A stretch of 7,123 bases of DNA from Elusimicrobia bacterium CG06_land_8_20_14_3_00_38_11 (GTDB lineage: Bacteria > Elusimicrobiota > UBA8919). Each line of letters begins with the position of its first letter. Position 1 is the stretch's first letter. The notes beneath the pieces were generated by a model that searched no databases, was not told the origin of the DNA, and worked only from the letters and a program-made list of their open reading frames with translations. A program made the position numbers and the translations under genes. Positions 1-4,847 of the stretch are shown piece by piece. The stretch lies in contig PEVQ01000214.1 of assembly GCA_002780205.1 (NCBI GenBank), positions 1 to 7,123 of the forward strand, given 5' to 3'.

Positions 1-55
1 ACCCTGAAACGAGTTCAGGGTGACAGACGAAGTACTTTACGGATGTAAAGTATTT
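1..55. repeat. Pair of perfect hairpins (REP-like intergenic element)
   Basis: Two perfect palindromes lie side by side. ACCCTGAA (1-8) pairs with TTCAGGGT (14-21) across a 5-base loop, and TACTTTAC (33-40) pairs with GTAAAGTA (45-52) across GGAT. The first unit has the form of a short CACCCTGAA/TTCAGGGTG palindrome that I recall as a dispersed intergenic repeat in several bacterial groups, but no second copy is seen in this window. The second stem is AT-rich and ends in a short T stretch on the plus strand, so it could also act as a weak terminator. The element may continue beyond the left edge. Confidence 0.5.
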
Positions 56-65
56 TATGCTCCCC

Positions 66-371
66 TTAGTAAGTATTTTTAATAAAAAGAGCGGAGTCAA
101 ATAGATTAAAAACAATAGTGTTAAAGTTATTGATTTGTTCAAGTAAATTTCCTGGACCAGAGAAATCGTCAAGGTTTGCATAGGCGAGGTTTATTGTACA
201 GATATCTTCGGAATTTTCCATTCCAGAATAAATACTACTCTATGATTGATCTGATATATCTGAATAAATGTAAAACATCTTACCGGAGGGATTTATTTCT
301 GGAATAGGAAATACTTCTTCTTCCGGCACTGTATGTAGCTCTTCGATATTATTGTGGATATCTTTTGCCAT
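66..371 (-). pseudogene. Unrecognised ORF of about 100 codons interrupted by one in-frame TAG
   Basis: Reading from ATG at 371..369 gives 43 sense codons, then TAG at 242..240, then 57 more sense codons to TAA at 68..66, all in one frame. The first part begins MAKDIHNN and is rich in Glu and Pro; the second ends in FDSALFIKNTY. I recognise no family. There is no clear Shine-Dalgarno before the first ATG. A second ATG at 221..219, after the amber codon, would give a 51-residue product. The open frame on both sides of a single stop suggests a recently broken gene, or two small ORFs, or chance in AT-rich DNA. Amber readthrough is possible in principle, but nothing in the sequence argues for it. 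The ORF lies beyond the tRNA-Ser 3' end, where integrated elements often sit, so it may be accessory DNA. Confidence 0.25.
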
Positions 372-379
372 TAGATTTG

Positions 380-442
380 GGTGCCAAATAGGTGCCAACT
401 ATGAGGGTAAAAGTGAGCAAAAATGAGCAAAAACGAACAAAT
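380..442. repeat. Phased short direct repeats beyond the tRNA-Ser 3' end
   Basis: GGTGCCAA occurs at 380-387 and 391-398, an 11-bp period. It is followed by three 10-bp units, GTGAGCAAAA (413-422), ATGAGCAAAA (423-432) and the diverged ACGAACAAAT (433-442). Spacing of about one helical turn means all copies face the same side of the DNA, as expected for cooperative protein binding. Tandem decamers near a tRNA 3' end resemble the arm-type sites of tyrosine integrases. No integrase gene is present in the window, so this reading is inference. Confidence 0.45.
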
Positions 443-510
443 TGGAATTTCATCGAAAATGGGAAAAATTTTATTGTTCCCCCTATTCCTCCGTCGGCAT
501 TTCGTTTTTT

Positions 511-601
511 CGGAGGGGGAGAGATTTGAACTCTCGATACCGCGATTAAACGGTATAGCGGTTTAGCAAACCGCCGCACTAGGCCACTATGCGACCCCTC
601 C
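511..601 (-). tRNA. tRNA-Ser (anticodon GCU)
   Basis: The minus strand folds as a class II tRNA of 91 nt. The acceptor GGAGGGG (601..595) pairs with CCCCTCC (518..512), with discriminator G at 511. The anticodon arm GCGGT-TTGCTAA-ACCGC places GCT at 567..565, which reads AGC/AGU serine codons. A long variable arm (TACCG/CGGTA stem) is typical of tRNA-Ser. The T arm is GAGAG-TTCAAAT-CTCTC, and the D loop contains GG. CCA is not encoded; the 3' end runs straight into a run of A, so CCA must be added enzymatically. A good promoter lies upstream at 802-830, with a small ORF between promoter and tRNA. Confidence 0.95.
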
Positions 602-614
602 ATAAAGCGCTTTT

Positions 615-770
615 TCAGACGGTAAAGCGGCTGAAATTGGACCCTGCCGCAACATTCCGCGAAGAGTCAGAAAATGCCCTATATTGCGCGACGATATGGC
701 AAAAAACCTGACAAAAGAATTTTTGACTGTTTTGCGAGTTTTGCGGCATAATATCAGTTTTTTTCAACAT
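615..770 (-). CDS. Possible 51-residue protein of unknown function upstream of tRNA-Ser
   Basis: ATG at 770..768 is preceded by the Shine-Dalgarno GGCGGAG (784..778) at 7-nt spacing. That in turn lies about 20 nt below the -10 box of a strong predicted promoter (802-830), so the ORF sits in a complete small expression unit. It encodes 51 residues starting MLKKTDIMPQNSQNSQ and ends with TGA at 617..615, 13 bp before the tRNA. The product is polar (Gln, Asn and Ser rich) with two Cys in a short hydrophobic middle (FFCQVFCHIVAQY) and no clear membrane helix. I do not recognise it. It could instead be untranslated leader of the tRNA transcript. The support is promoter, ribosome site and spacing, not homology. 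Confidence 0.35.
   Translation of the reverse strand: MLKKTDIMPQNSQNSQKFFCQVFCHIVAQYRAFSDSSRNVAAGSNFSRFTV
723..752 (+). promoter_or_regulatory. Candidate sigma-70-type promoter on the plus strand
   Basis: TTGACT (723-728) is separated by 18 bp from CATAAT (747-752). It faces right, away from the tRNA, and lies inside the possible 51-residue ORF on the other strand. A rho-independent terminator on the same strand at 1097-1121 would define a transcript of about 360 nt. The boxes are near consensus, but this stretch is AT-rich enough for chance matches. Confidence 0.3.
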
Positions 771-772
771 CG

Positions 773-802
773 TAACACTCCGCCTTTTTTTCAACAGTGT
801 TA
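773..802. promoter_or_regulatory. Inverted repeat over transcription start (operator or leader hairpin)
   Basis: TAACACT (773-779) and AGTGTTA (796-802) are perfect 7-bp inverted repeats with a 16-nt spacer. On the minus strand they run from the end of the -10 box to just beyond the Shine-Dalgarno of the 51-residue ORF. The arrangement would suit a repressor operator on DNA, or an RNA hairpin that displays or masks the ribosome site in its loop. Confidence 0.3.
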
Positions 803-830
803 TTATACAACCATTTCAAAATAAAATCAA
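802..830 (-). promoter_or_regulatory. Sigma-70-type promoter for the small ORF and tRNA-Ser
   Basis: On the minus strand TTGATT (830..825) is followed after exactly 17 bp by a perfect TATAAT (807..802). Transcription would start near 795 and run through the 51-residue ORF and tRNA-Ser. It is the best promoter seen in the window. Confidence 0.6.
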
Positions 831-1142
831 CAAATTTTTATTTTCAAACGAGCAGGTGAAAAGCAAACTTGTTTGTTTTTCCGAGCGGGTTTGAAATTCA
901 CTAAATGTCAGACCTTACAACAACAAAGAACAACTTTTATTTCCCGCATCTTCAAAGCAATCTCAGAATTTCGCAGAAAATATATTGAACAACTTAAAAA
1001 TTGCAAGATTTATATAAAATTTTCAAAGAGTAAATCGGCTGTTTTTCGCTACTTGCGACACGGCATCTAAACTGTTGTTTTCAGATACAAATGACGACAT
1101 TACCGAAATGTAATGTTTTTTATTAAATTATTTTTGCAACAT
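831..1142. other. AT-rich intergenic stretch without a convincing gene
   Basis: No ORF here has both a good start and recognisable content. A 65-codon plus-strand frame (873-1070) starts with TTG, has no well-placed Shine-Dalgarno, and encodes a basic Lys/Arg-rich sequence with no family resemblance. It does end 26 nt before a plus-strand terminator hairpin, so a short transcript, coding or not, cannot be ruled out. I found no tmRNA, RNase P or 6S-like signature by eye. Confidence 0.5.
1097..1121 (+). terminator. Rho-independent terminator (plus strand)
   Basis: ACATTAC (1097-1103) and GTAATGT (1110-1116) form a 7-bp stem with loop CGAAAT, followed by T at 1116-1121. The T run follows the stem only on the plus strand, so it would end rightward transcription from the 723-752 promoter region and also protect the convergent folD operon from read-in. 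Confidence 0.5.
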
Positions 1143-1253
1143 TTATGAATAATGAGTTCCTACTGAAATTACATCCACGGCAACCCCGCTTGCATAATCA
1201 AAACTTTCACCGTCAGCCGCACTGACGCCGGATGAATTTTTTGCAGAGCATTT
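1143..1253 (-). pseudogene. Open frame after folD stop; possible nadC-like C-terminal remnant
   Basis: The folD frame stays open for 36 codons after its TGA (1256..1254), to TAA at 1145..1143. The tail of this frame reads YASGVAVDVISVGTHYS. It resembles the conserved end of quinolinate phosphoribosyltransferase (NadC), where a YA..GVDxISVG..THS pattern forms the last beta strand and phosphate-binding loop. There is no start codon or ribosome site for it, and nothing of the rest of NadC is visible. It may be a decayed gene end left after a deletion, or chance. I see no reason to treat the TGA as recoded, since FolD is already full length at 303 residues. Confidence 0.2.
1211..1227 (-). terminator. 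Weak terminator-like hairpin downstream of folD
   Basis: CGTCAG (1211-1216) and CTGACG (1222-1227) form a GC-rich 6-bp stem with a 5-nt loop, 27 nt beyond the folD stop. On the minus strand it is followed by GTGAAAGTTTTGATT, which has only a short, late T run. It could slow or end operon transcription, but it is not a canonical terminator. Confidence 0.25.
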
Positions 1254-2165
1254 TCAAGAAGCACTTTCGGATTTATAAAGATTAACCAAATTCTTAATAA
1301 GCATAACCGTTGTGACAGCGCCGACGCCGCCGGGCACCGGAGTTATGTAACCCGCTATCTCTTTTGCTTCATCAAAAACAACATCGCCGACCGTTTTCAT
1401 TTTCGGTTTGCCGGTTTTGTCGTCAATCACGGGCTCGCCTTTTTCATCCTTAATCTGTATTCTGTTTATTCCTACATCTATTACAATCGCTCCCTTTTTT
1501 ATCATATCACCTTTTATAAGTCCCGGTTTGCCGACGGCAACAATAAGTATTTCTGCCCGCTTCGTGTGGATTGCCAAATCCTTTGTTGCGATGTGGCATA
1601 CCGTGGGTGTAGCGGAGTCCAAAAGTGAAGAAAGAAGCATAAGTGTTACCGGTTTTCCCACTATCTCGCTATGTCCGACTATTACGGCTTCTTTGCCTTT
1701 GATATTTTCTCCCGTTGATTTTATGCACTCCATAACAGAAAGCGCGGTGCAGGGAGCAACGGTCGGTTGGACATCAGCATATAAAAGTTTGCCGAGGTTT
1801 GCGGGTGTGACGCCTTCTACATCTTTTTCTTCCGGAATTGACATCTGGATTTTTCTTGAATTTATATGATTAGGCAACGGCATCTGTAAAATTATGCCGG
1901 TGATTTTTTCGTCCTGACCCAATTTTTTTATCTCGGAAATTAAATTATCTTCCGAAATGTTGCTGTCAAATTGGACAAGATTATATTGAATGCCAATTTC
2001 TTCGCAAGATGATTTTTGATTTTTTATATAGACACGGCTTGCAGGATTTTCTCCGACCTGAACCGCCACAAGCACGAGATTCTCTTTCAATTTTTCAAGT
2101 TCTGCTTTTATCCACTGTTTTATCGCTTCTGCAATTTTGTTTCCGTCAATAATTTTCGCGCTCAC
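1254..2165 (-). CDS. folD: Methylenetetrahydrofolate dehydrogenase FolD, probably lacking cyclohydrolase activity
   Basis: FolD normally oxidises 5,10-methylene-THF with NAD(P)+ and hydrolyses methenyl-THF to 10-formyl-THF in the cytoplasm. The 303 residues show the family landmarks: VYIKNQ-K (45-51), ILQMPLP (92-98), KDVEG (114-118), the Rossmann loop VGHSEIVGKP (163-172) and TPVPGGVG (275-282). The residue aligned with the cyclohydrolase Lys (YVxxK, Lys56 in human MTHFD1) is Gln50, and the second Asp of KDVDG is Glu117; Gln94 is kept. In the known family, loss of this Lys abolishes cyclohydrolase while dehydrogenase can remain, so I infer a mainly dehydrogenase enzyme. His165 replaces the Arg common at the NADP-phosphate site, so cofactor choice is open. 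The start is GTG, overlapping the fchA stop by 4 bp. An insert near 239-258 lengthens a surface loop. It is the last gene of the operon. Confidence 0.95.
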   Translation of the reverse strand: MSAKIIDGNKIAEAIKQWIKAELEKLKENLVLVAVQVGENPASRVYIKNQKSSCEEIGIQYNLVQFDSNISEDNLISEIKKLGQDEKITGIILQMPLPNHINSRKIQMSIPEEKDVEGVTPANLGKLLYADVQPTVAPCTALSVMECIKSTGENIKGKEAVIVGHSEIVGKPVTLMLLSSLLDSATPTVCHIATKDLAIHTKRAEILIVAVGKPGLIKGDMIKKGAIVIDVGINRIQIKDEKGEPVIDDKTGKPKMKTVGDVVFDEAKEIAGYITPVPGGVGAVTTVMLIKNLVNLYKSESAS

Positions 2166-2791
2166 AGTTTTACCTCCGTTTTTTTGATTATTTTTTCTAT
2201 CTCCTCAAAAGCATCTTTCATTATTTTTTCATATTTTGTTTTCATCTCTTTTACAAAATCAACATCGTCCATAAATTTAAGATTTATATCAATATTGAAC
2301 TTTGCCGATTCAATTCCTGCATGAAGTATTGAAAGCCCACAGGCGACATCACTTATCAGATTTTTGTTGCCGATTTCAGAAAGCCGCTCTGCTAAAGGTA
2401 TCGCTTCGACTGAAATCTCAAAAATTCTTGCAGGAATAGATAACGCATTTTTCAACGCTTGTTGGATTTTTCCATTTTTCAGAGCATCTTCTTTTGGAGT
2501 TTTATACGCATCCGAAAGTTTTGAGTAAGCAGCAACGTCTTCATCAATAAGAATTTGTAACTGTTCTCCTGCGGTTGACAGTTTTTTCAGAATATCTTTT
2601 ATTTCATCCTGAAACCATTCGTAACCTTTTTTACCGACCGTAAAATTCGCGACCATTGAAAGAAGGGCAACACCGACGGATGAGGTAAGAGCGGCAGCAC
2701 TCCCGCCGCCCGGCGCAGGCAGCTTAAAAGATAAGTCGTCTAAATATTTTTTTATGGAAGATTCCAGATATTTTCGAGATTTTTCAGACAT
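2162..2791 (-). CDS. fchA: Methenyltetrahydrofolate cyclohydrolase / formimidoyl-THF cyclodeaminase family protein
   Basis: The 209-residue product belongs to the cyclodeaminase/cyclohydrolase family (FTCD C-terminal domain fold). Members convert formimino-THF to methenyl-THF plus ammonia, or interconvert methenyl-THF and 10-formyl-THF; the stand-alone form is called FchA. Visible landmarks are PAPGGGSAAA (25-34), DEDVAAY (83-89) and GNKNLISDVACG (141-152), with a largely helical pattern and a Lys-rich C-terminal helix. No formiminotransferase domain is fused. I take ATG at 2791..2789 as the start because AGGA lies 5 nt upstream; GTG three bases earlier would leave only 2 nt. The start overlaps the metF stop by one base (TGATG). 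Placement between metF and a folD that has lost its cyclohydrolase Lys argues for the cyclohydrolase role, not histidine breakdown. Confidence 0.88.
   Translation of the reverse strand: MSEKSRKYLESSIKKYLDDLSFKLPAPGGGSAAALTSSVGVALLSMVANFTVGKKGYEWFQDEIKDILKKLSTAGEQLQILIDEDVAAYSKLSDAYKTPKEDALKNGKIQQALKNALSIPARIFEISVEAIPLAERLSEIGNKNLISDVACGLSILHAGIESAKFNIDINLKFMDDVDFVKEMKTKYEKIMKDAFEEIEKIIKKTEVKL
2172..2177 (-). promoter_or_regulatory. Shine-Dalgarno that fixes the folD GTG start
   Basis: GGAGGT on the minus strand lies 6 nt before GTG at 2165..2163, inside the end of fchA. This near-perfect site supports the non-ATG start and the GTGA overlap. Confidence 0.75.
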
Positions 2792-3666
2792 CACAATCCT
2801 GCGAGTTCAAGAATTTTCGGGACTTTGTCGTCCCAGCCGAGCGGCATTATGTGGATACCCTGGCAATATGGCTTGAGTTCTTTGATGAGGCGGGCAGCAA
2901 TTTCAATTCCGGTTTGACCCGATTTTGTTTTTTCTTTATCTTTTTTGAGTTCTTCAATTAAATTGTCCGGGACATAAACACCGGCGACATTTTCATTCAT
3001 ATATTTTGCCATTCCGACCGATTTTAGAATTACTATCCCTGCCATTACAGGAACACCAAATTGTTTTGCTTTCTCCATAAACTTCACGAATTTTTCTACC
3101 TCATAAATCGCCTGCGTTTGAAAAAATTCTGCCCCCGTTTTTACCTTTTTTTCCATTTTTATAAGTTGCGGCTCAACAGGGTCTGAACAGGGCGACACAA
3201 CAGCACCTATTGAGAATTTCGGAGGAACACCATCAAGTTTATTGCCGGCGAGGTCAACACCTTCTTCAAGTTTTTTCACAGCATAAATCAGAGAGACCGC
3301 ATCTAAATCAAAAACAGGTTTTGCATCTTTATGGTCGCCTAAAGTTGTATGGTCGCCGGTCAATAGGAGAAGATTTTCAATGCCGAAAGCCGCAGCGGAT
3401 AAAATATCCGACTGCAGTGCAATCCTGTTTCTGTCACGGCAGGCAACCTGAAATACGGGCTCCATCCCTCTGTCTTTTAGAAAATGACAGGTTGCAAGAG
3501 AACCGAATCGCATTACCGACGACTGGTTATCGGTAACGTTCATAGCATCCACTTTGCCTTTGAGATGTTCCGCTTCATTTAAGCATTTCTCAATCTGCCA
3601 GCCCTTTGGCGGACCGATTTCCGAAGTGACAACAAATTTTTTTGGAAACAGTTCTGTCAGTTTCAT
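2791..3666 (-). CDS. metF: 5,10-methylenetetrahydrofolate reductase
   Basis: This is a cytoplasmic flavoprotein that reduces methylene-THF to 5-methyl-THF, feeding methionine synthesis or the methyl branch of acetogenesis. Its 291 residues match the usual bacterial MetF length and form one TIM-barrel domain. TSEIGPPKG carries the catalytic-type Glu16 (Glu28 in E. coli). MNVTDNQ (42-48), the ACRDRNR stretch (75-81) and LLTGDHTT (101-108, with the FAD-contacting Asp105) follow. FQTQAIYEVEKF and the late IHIMPLGW segment are also typical. There is no C-terminal regulatory domain. The start ATG has GGAGAAGGT directly upstream. The gene begins 15 bp after the MetV-like gene, and the pairing suggests a MetVF complex as in acetogens, in which the electron donor differs from the NADH used by E. 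coli MetF. Confidence 0.95.
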   Translation of the reverse strand: MKLTELFPKKFVVTSEIGPPKGWQIEKCLNEAEHLKGKVDAMNVTDNQSSVMRFGSLATCHFLKDRGMEPVFQVACRDRNRIALQSDILSAAAFGIENLLLLTGDHTTLGDHKDAKPVFDLDAVSLIYAVKKLEEGVDLAGNKLDGVPPKFSIGAVVSPCSDPVEPQLIKMEKKVKTGAEFFQTQAIYEVEKFVKFMEKAKQFGVPVMAGIVILKSVGMAKYMNENVAGVYVPDNLIEELKKDKEKTKSGQTGIEIAARLIKELKPYCQGIHIMPLGWDDKVPKILELAGL

Positions 3667-3681
3667 ACCTTCTCCAAGCGA

Positions 3682-4347
3682 TTATTTCTCCACATCATAA
3701 AATGTAGTTTTTCTCAATTCTGCCTTTGGAAACATTTTTGAATAGTCGCGAAGTTTTACCTGCTTCTGTAAATTTTCAAGTTTGTTAAGTTTTTTAAGAC
3801 GGTTGTAAATATTTTCCCAGCCGCAGTCAAGTTCTTTGTCAATTTCACATTTTCCATTTTTTGCACCGCCGCAGGAACCGTTCAGCAAAGATTTTGAACA
3901 GTTTGTTATCGGACAAATTCCGCCGGTCAAATCCAAAACGCACTCGCCGCATTGGGCACATCTTTCTGCCGACGGCCAAGTTCCTTGAAAACCGCCGAGA
4001 GAAACGGTATTGTTTGCAGGATGAACATATTTATCAACAACTGATGCTAATGACTGAACTCCTATTCCGCAGGTTAAAGCAATTACTGAATCTACTTTGT
4101 CAATTTTTTCTTTATATCTTGAAATTTTTAATGCTACCAAAAGTTTGTTGCACATAAAATCAACCGTTGTGCAACCATTAACTTTTATTTTTGTCTCTTC
4201 AAGTTTTTTTTTAAGTTCACTGCACGCTTTCTCGCCGCCGGTCTCACAAACCTCCGCACAGCCGTTACATCCGACTATGAAAATACTTTTTTCGCTTTCA
4301 AGCATTTTCAGGATTTCTTCAAACGGTTTTTGCTGAGAGACAATCAT
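3682..4347 (-). CDS. metV: MetV-like Cys-rich partner of methylenetetrahydrofolate reductase
   Basis: The 221-residue protein has the layout of the MTHFR C-terminal-domain/MetV family, the iron-sulfur partner of MetF in acetogens. It has 15 Cys: C27-x2-C30-x3-C34, then C42, C59, C66 and C93, then a dense block C130-x2-C133-x2-C136, C145, C150, C159, C167 and C175. The block is followed by GWENIYNRLKKLNKL and a charged tail, which is characteristic of the family. These Cys are suited to [4Fe-4S] and possibly Zn binding; the split between metals cannot be read from sequence. In the known complex MetV passes electrons to the MetF flavin. Its start overlaps the protease stop by 4 bp (ATGA), with GAGGT 6 nt upstream. 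This is the gene that joins the hydrogenase block to the folate block. Confidence 0.85.
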   Translation of the reverse strand: MIVSQQKPFEEILKMLESEKSIFIVGCNGCAEVCETGGEKACSELKKKLEETKIKVNGCTTVDFMCNKLLVALKISRYKEKIDKVDSVIALTCGIGVQSLASVVDKYVHPANNTVSLGGFQGTWPSAERCAQCGECVLDLTGGICPITNCSKSLLNGSCGGAKNGKCEIDKELDCGWENIYNRLKKLNKLENLQKQVKLRDYSKMFPKAELRKTTFYDVEK

Positions 4348-4847
4348 TGTTTTACCTCACATAGAACAGTTTTTATAATTTCCGGAATTTTTGTCTTAAG
4401 TTCTTCTGAAAGTCCCATCTTCGGCTCAATTTCTTTCGGTTCAACGCCGATAAAGACAATCTCTTTTGGAAGAGTGCCGAGTTTTTCAGCAATTTTTAAG
4501 GCATCAACCAAATTCAAATCGTGTAATGATGTTTTCTGCATTCCGCTATTTTGGAATTGTGAAAACTTGTCCTCGCAGGGGATTGTAAAATTGTGAAATT
4601 TATAAATTTCCCCGGGAATGCCGCCGTTTTTTACGGCGTCAATAACTACAAGTTTATCTATATCTTTTAGTGAAAGAATGATATCAAGCGCTGATGTTCC
4701 GCCGTCAATAAATTCAACATCTCGTATCTTGCATTTTGCATTTTGCATCTGCAATTCCTTAACAACATGTATACCGACACCTTCGTCGCCCATCAAAATA
4801 TTTCCGAAACCGACAACGGCAGTTTTAGGTCGCCTTGAATTTTCCAA
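4344..4847 (-). CDS. [NiFe]-hydrogenase maturation endopeptidase (HyaD/HybD family)
   Basis: This protease removes the C-terminal tail of the hydrogenase large subunit once Ni is inserted. The 167 residues match the family length. The opening VVGFGNILMGDEGVGIHVV fits the family signature, with Glu22 at the metal site (Glu16 in E. coli HybD). Asp70 in VVIDAV and His109 in SLHDLNL match the other two ligands (Asp62, His93). Its substrate is the gene just upstream, which it overlaps by 23 bp. The start is TTG at 4847..4845, supported by AGAGGAA 6 nt upstream; no ATG lies before the catalytic region. A 7-bp tandem repeat encodes the odd QMQNAKCKIR stretch (33-42). I give no symbol because the subgroup is unclear. 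Confidence 0.92.
   Translation of the reverse strand: MENSRRPKTAVVGFGNILMGDEGVGIHVVKELQMQNAKCKIRDVEFIDGGTSALDIILSLKDIDKLVVIDAVKNGGIPGEIYKFHNFTIPCEDKFSQFQNSGMQKTSLHDLNLVDALKIAEKLGTLPKEIVFIGVEPKEIEPKMGLSEELKTKIPEIIKTVLCEVKQ
4729..4749. repeat. Three tandem 7-bp repeats (TTGCATT) within the protease gene
   Basis: TTGCATT is repeated at 4729-4735 and 4736-4742, and as TTGCATC at 4743-4749. The array is 21 bp, so it keeps the frame and encodes the surface-type stretch QNAKCK-like after the first helix. A heptamer array can shift frame when copies change. Confidence 0.7.

Noticed and set aside
1..470. CRISPR array
   Set aside because: The short repeats here are 8 to 10 bp and tandem or helically phased, with no spacers or repeat units of CRISPR size.
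349..603. 84-codon minus-strand frame covering tRNA-Ser and its trailer
   Set aside because: It is the translation of the tRNA and the phased repeats; a strong class II tRNA fold explains the region.
873..1070. 65-codon plus-strand frame with TTG start
   Set aside because: There is no well-placed ribosome site and no recognisable protein. It is kept only as a possibility within the putative plus-strand transcript.
1254..1256. TGA at the end of folD as a recoded (selenocysteine) codon
   Set aside because: FolD is complete at the usual length, and no conserved Cys or SECIS-like element is expected there.
2792..2794. GTG start for fchA three bases before ATG
   Set aside because: The AGGA ribosome site would be only 2 nt away; ATG at 2791 has 5-nt spacing.
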